This document shows positions 5,196 through 7,759 of a DNA stretch of 7,759 nt, one piece after another. The first letter of the stretch is position 1. Every line of letters begins with the position of its first letter. The translations under genes and the position numbers were made by a program. The stretch spans positions 1 through 7,759 of the forward strand of contig SKWB01000195.1 in NCBI GenBank assembly GCA_007129135.1, read 5' to 3'. The notes under the pieces are model-generated. The model was not told the DNA's origin, did not search any database, and was given only the letters and a program-made list of their open reading frames with translations. The stretch is from Halococcaceae archaeon. GTDB taxonomy: Archaea > Halobacteriota > Halobacteria > Halobacteriales > Halalkalicoccaceae.

Positions 5196-7111
5196 GGCGC
5201 GGGCACGTCCTCGTCGCGCTCTGTCTGCTCGTCCTCGCCGTGGGCGGGGCCGGCGTCGTGCTGGCGGCCGAACCCGCGGTCTTCGCGCCGACGAACTCCG
5301 GCGCACCCGGCGAGACGGTCGAGTCCGACCTCCAGATCGTCAACGAGGGGAGCGGGATCATGGCCGGGACGTCGGTCTCCGTCGACCCGGGTGACGCACC
5401 GGTCACCGTCGAGACCGGCGAGACGGCGGTCGGAGCCGTCGAGCCGGGTGGGGTCACCACCGCGCCGACGGTCCTCACGGTCGACGACGACGCCGACCCC
5501 GGCGAGTACACGCTCGACGTGACCGTCGAGTACACCGACGACGGGGACGACGAGACGTTCACGCAGGAGATCGAGTTCACCGTCGACGACGAGGACGCCC
5601 CGGGCCCGGACGCGACGGTGTTCGCCCCCGCAGCGTCGGGCGCGCCCGGCGAACCGGTCGAGACCGAACTCCAGATCCTCAACAACGGCACCGCGCCGAT
5701 GGAGTCGGCGTCGGTCTCGCTCGACGCCGGCGGCGCGCCACTCGACGTCCGGACCGGAGCGACCGCGATCGGGGCCGTCGAGCCGACCGCGGTGAGCCCC
5801 GCGACGTTCCAGGTCGACGTCGACCAGGACGCCGATCCCGGGACCTACGTCCTGGAGGCGACGATCGAGTACGTCGACGACGGCGACACCGAGACGATCA
5901 CCCGGGACGTGGAGTTCACCGTCGACGAGTCGGCCCGGTTCGAGGTGACGGGCGCGACGACCGACGCCGCTGTCGGCGAGTCCGGGACGATGACGGTCGA
6001 CGTGACGAACGTCGGCTCGGAGACGGCGAACGCCGCGCGGATCACCGCCACCTCGACCAGCGGACAGTTCCTGATCGAGGGCGACGCGGAGGCGACACGA
6101 GGGGCGGGCGACCTGGCCCCCGGTGAGTCGACCGCGCTCGAGTACGACGTGGAGGTCGCACCCGAGGGGACCGCACAGCCCTACGACGTCCGGATCGGCA
6201 CCGAGTACGAGGACGACGCGGGCGCGACCCAGGAGGGCAACCCGCTCTCGGTGGGCGTCGCGCCGTCGGGTGCCCAGTCGTTCTCGGTCGACGACGTCGA
6301 GAGCACGCTCCGGGTGGGCGACGAGGGGACGGTCACGGGAACGCTCACCAACCAGGGGCCGAACCCCGTCGAGGACGTCGTGGTGACCGCGACCTCCGAG
6401 ACGGGAACGCTCGGGCTCGAAGAGGCGGAGTACGCGGTCGCCGCGCTCGACCCGGGCGAGTCGGTCGACGTCGAGTTCGACGTCAGCGTCGGGGGCTCCG
6501 AACACGCCGGGACGCGCTTCGCGGAGTTCGGCGTCGAGTACAGAAATCAGGGCGGCGACCGCTACCTCTACGACGAGGCCAGCGCGATCGTCGAGGTCGC
6601 ACCCGACGACGAGGAGTTCTCTGCCGAGCCGGTGAACAACACCGTCGAGGCCGGCGGCTCGACCACGTTCGAGGTGAACGTCACGAACGAGCGCGAGTAC
6701 ACCGTGAGCGACGTGAACGCCCGGATCTTCGCCGACAGCCCGCTCTCGGAGTCGGACGACGAGGCGTTCGTCTCCGAGATCGCCCCGGGCGAGACCGAGA
6801 CGCTTCGGTTCACGATCAGCGCGGAGGGCGGCGCGATGGCGAAGGAGTACCCCGCCTCGATCGACTTCCAGTACGCGAACGACCGCGGCGAGACACAGCT
6901 CTCGGACACCTACCAGCTCCCGGTCTCGGTCACCGAACCGACCGACGACGACGGCTTTCCCTTCCTGATCGTCGGGGCGGTACTCGTCGCACTCCTGGGG
7001 CTTGCCCTCCTGGGCAAGCGGTACTGGCCCGAGCTCTCAGAGATGATGCGTGAGGAGGAGCCGCCGGGCGGGCCGGGTGAGCCGCGGGCCGAGTCGGAGA
7101 CCGATCGGTGA
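5192..7111 (+). CDS. Secreted, membrane-anchored protein with five Ig-like (COG1361/CARDB-type) domains
   Basis: From GTG 5192 the product is 639 residues. Residues 1-26 are a Sec-type signal peptide: MRRGH, a hydrophobic core of about 20 residues, then LAAEP with probable cleavage near 25-26. Five tandem beta-rich domains follow at about 29-136, 142-247, 249-358, 361-471 and 474-583. Each carries the CARDB/COG1361 signature of T-x-x-V-x-V-x-N followed by a [LI]-x-PGE turn (for example LAPGES, LDPGES, IAPGET). A single membrane helix at about 589-608 (FPFLIVGAVL onward) and a charged cytoplasmic tail end the protein, so the domains face outside. N-glycosylation sequons are at N165, N482 and N496. 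Domains 1 and 2 are a recent duplication. ATG 5111 (666 residues) and ATG 5123 are alternative starts, but both lie at or inside the predicted TATA box and would bury the signal peptide. The stop overlaps the GTG of an RND transporter gene, implying an operon and a shared task. Ligand and exact role are unknown. Confidence 0.88.
   Translation: MRRGHVLVALCLLVLAVGGAGVVLAAEPAVFAPTNSGAPGETVESDLQIVNEGSGIMAGTSVSVDPGDAPVTVETGETAVGAVEPGGVTTAPTVLTVDDDADPGEYTLDVTVEYTDDGDDETFTQEIEFTVDDEDAPGPDATVFAPAASGAPGEPVETELQILNNGTAPMESASVSLDAGGAPLDVRTGATAIGAVEPTAVSPATFQVDVDQDADPGTYVLEATIEYVDDGDTETITRDVEFTVDESARFEVTGATTDAAVGESGTMTVDVTNVGSETANAARITATSTSGQFLIEGDAEATRGAGDLAPGESTALEYDVEVAPEGTAQPYDVRIGTEYEDDAGATQEGNPLSVGVAPSGAQSFSVDDVESTLRVGDEGTVTGTLTNQGPNPVEDVVVTATSETGTLGLEEAEYAVAALDPGESVDVEFDVSVGGSEHAGTRFAEFGVEYRNQGGDRYLYDEASAIVEVAPDDEEFSAEPVNNTVEAGGSTTFEVNVTNEREYTVSDVNARIFADSPLSESDDEAFVSEIAPGETETLRFTISAEGGAMAKEYPASIDFQYANDRGETQLSDTYQLPVSVTEPTDDDGFPFLIVGAVLVALLGLALLGKRYWPELSEMMREEEPPGGPGEPRAESETDR
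5279..5590 (+). repeat. Tandem domain duplication, copy 1
   Basis: This 312-base segment encodes residues 30-133 of the secreted protein and is the first copy of an intragenic duplication. It begins VFAPTNSGAPGE and ends EFTVDD. Aligned by hand to copy 2 without gaps, about 61 of 104 residues are identical. The period is exactly 339 bases (113 codons), including a linker of 9 codons. Confidence 0.85.
5618..5929 (+). repeat. Tandem domain duplication, copy 2
   Basis: This is the second copy, residues 143-246, beginning VFAPAASGAPGE and ending EFTVDE. The best-conserved blocks with copy 1 are the N-terminal SGAPGE strand, the GAVEP turn, DADPG and the EY-x-DDGD to EFTVD end. Copy 2 alone carries the NGT sequon at N165. 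Domains 3-5 share only the general fold pattern. Confidence 0.85.
7096..7099 (+). promoter_or_regulatory. Shine-Dalgarno-like GGAG that supports the GTG start of the transporter gene
   Basis: GGAG lies 8 bases before GTG 7108, inside the end of the preceding gene. An internal Shine-Dalgarno plus a stop-start overlap is the expected layout for a downstream gene of an operon, unlike the leaderless first genes in this window. It helps fix the start. Confidence 0.5.
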
Positions 7112-7759
7112 GTTCGCCCGACCCCATCCGCCGGGTCAACGACCTGATCGACCATCGCCCGGGGACGGTCGTGGTCGCCTTCCTGCTCGTCACCGTCGTC
7201 GCGTTCGGCGGTACGGGCCTGGTCACCCAAGACGCGGGTGCGGATCAGTTCACGGAGGACATCGAGGCCGCGGAGGCCCAGGAACGGATGGAGGAGGACT
7301 TCCAGTCGAGCCCGTTCTCCGAGGGCGGCGGTCAGCTCGTCGTCTACTTCAACGAGGAGAACGCGCTCTCCCGCGAGGCGCTCCTCAGACAGCTGGAGAC
7401 GCTCGACCGGCTCGAGGGCCACGACGCGCTCCGCATCGACTCCGCCACCGGGCCGGCGGTCCAGGTCGCGCTCGCACTCGACCCCGAGGCGGGAGAGTTC
7501 GACGAACAGCACGAGGCGATCGAGGGCGCGACCGGTTCCGAGCTCCGGGAGGCGATCCGCGACGCTGGCGTCGAGGGTTCCGTCGGCACCGACTTCAACC
7601 CGACCGCTGGCTCGTCGAGCACGGTGGTCACGACCGCTTCGATCGACCTGCCCCCGCAGGCGGATTCGAGCGACGCCGCCACGTTCGAGTACCGCGCGGT
7701 GGACGTGATCGAGGACGTCGAGGGCAACGCGGTCAACGAGAACGTCTACGTCTTCGGCG
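7108..7759 (+). CDS. RND/MMPL-superfamily transporter (N-terminal part, cut by window end)
   Basis: Only the first 217 residues are in view, and the frame is still open at the last base. RND-superfamily exporters (COG1033/MMPL type) are large proton- or ion-driven membrane transporters that move lipids, hydrophobic compounds or other cargo. The fragment starts with a short cytoplasmic segment, MSSPDPIRRVNDLIDHRPGT (1-20). One membrane helix follows (about 20-39, VVVAFLLVTVVAFGGTGLV), then a large acidic extracellular domain with a QFTEDI element and a QLVVYF strand (76-81). This is the TM1-periplasmic loop layout of RND proteins. The remaining helices would be right of the window. The start is GTG, overlapping the TGA of the Ig-repeat gene (GTGA, 7108-7111), with GGAG 8 bases upstream; no in-frame ATG occurs before 7288. 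Translational coupling implies that the two proteins act together. Family assignment rests on the N-terminal part only, so it is probable, not certain. Confidence 0.82.
   Translation, partial: MSSPDPIRRVNDLIDHRPGTVVVAFLLVTVVAFGGTGLVTQDAGADQFTEDIEAAEAQERMEEDFQSSPFSEGGGQLVVYFNEENALSREALLRQLETLDRLEGHDALRIDSATGPAVQVALALDPEAGEFDEQHEAIEGATGSELREAIRDAGVEGSVGTDFNPTAGSSSTVVTTASIDLPPQADSSDAATFEYRAVDVIEDVEGNAVNENVYVFG

Noticed and set aside
5138..6505. A 455-codon minus-strand open frame
   Set aside because: It is the complement of the repeated Ig-like domains; its Arg/Val/Asp repeats mirror the GTC-GAC-rich sense codons. Coding signal is clearly on the + strand.

Overview
The window looks like chromosomal DNA of a haloarchaeon (class Halobacteria). 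GC content is very high, the predicted proteins are strongly acidic (rich in Asp and Glu), third codon positions are mostly G or C, and several genes have a TATA-like box about 25-30 bases upstream of the start codon, the layout of leaderless haloarchaeal transcripts. I identified it from sequence features alone and cannot name a genus. All seven clear genes are on the + strand. No tRNA, rRNA, CRISPR array or intact insertion sequence is visible.

Left part (2-2144): a complete phosphoglycerate kinase gene (pgk) is followed after 10 bases by a Na+/Ca2+ exchanger-type membrane protein. The two are probably co-transcribed from a promoter left of the window. Middle part (2204-4653): three genes each have their own core promoter. 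They are an acidic protein of unknown function with a C-terminal coiled coil, a short M29-type (aminopeptidase T-like) metallohydrolase, and a stand-alone MOSC-domain protein. Neither the order nor the products suggest a shared pathway.

Right part (4654-7759): about 460 bases without a confident gene hold only possible gene debris. A promoter nearly identical to that of the coiled-coil gene follows. It drives a probable two-gene operon. The first gene encodes a secreted, membrane-anchored protein of five tandem Ig-like (COG1361/CARDB-type) domains. The second, cut by the window edge, encodes the start of an RND/MMPL-superfamily transporter and was found by reading a GTG start that overlaps the upstream stop codon. 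The pair suggests an envelope export or transport machine with a large extracellular partner.

The most interesting points are this coupled pair, the undecided translation start of its first gene (a 13-codon mini-ORF ends in a GTGA overlap with the likely GTG start), and a gapless recent duplication of its first two domains. I did not find convincing evidence of an entirely new defence or mobile system.
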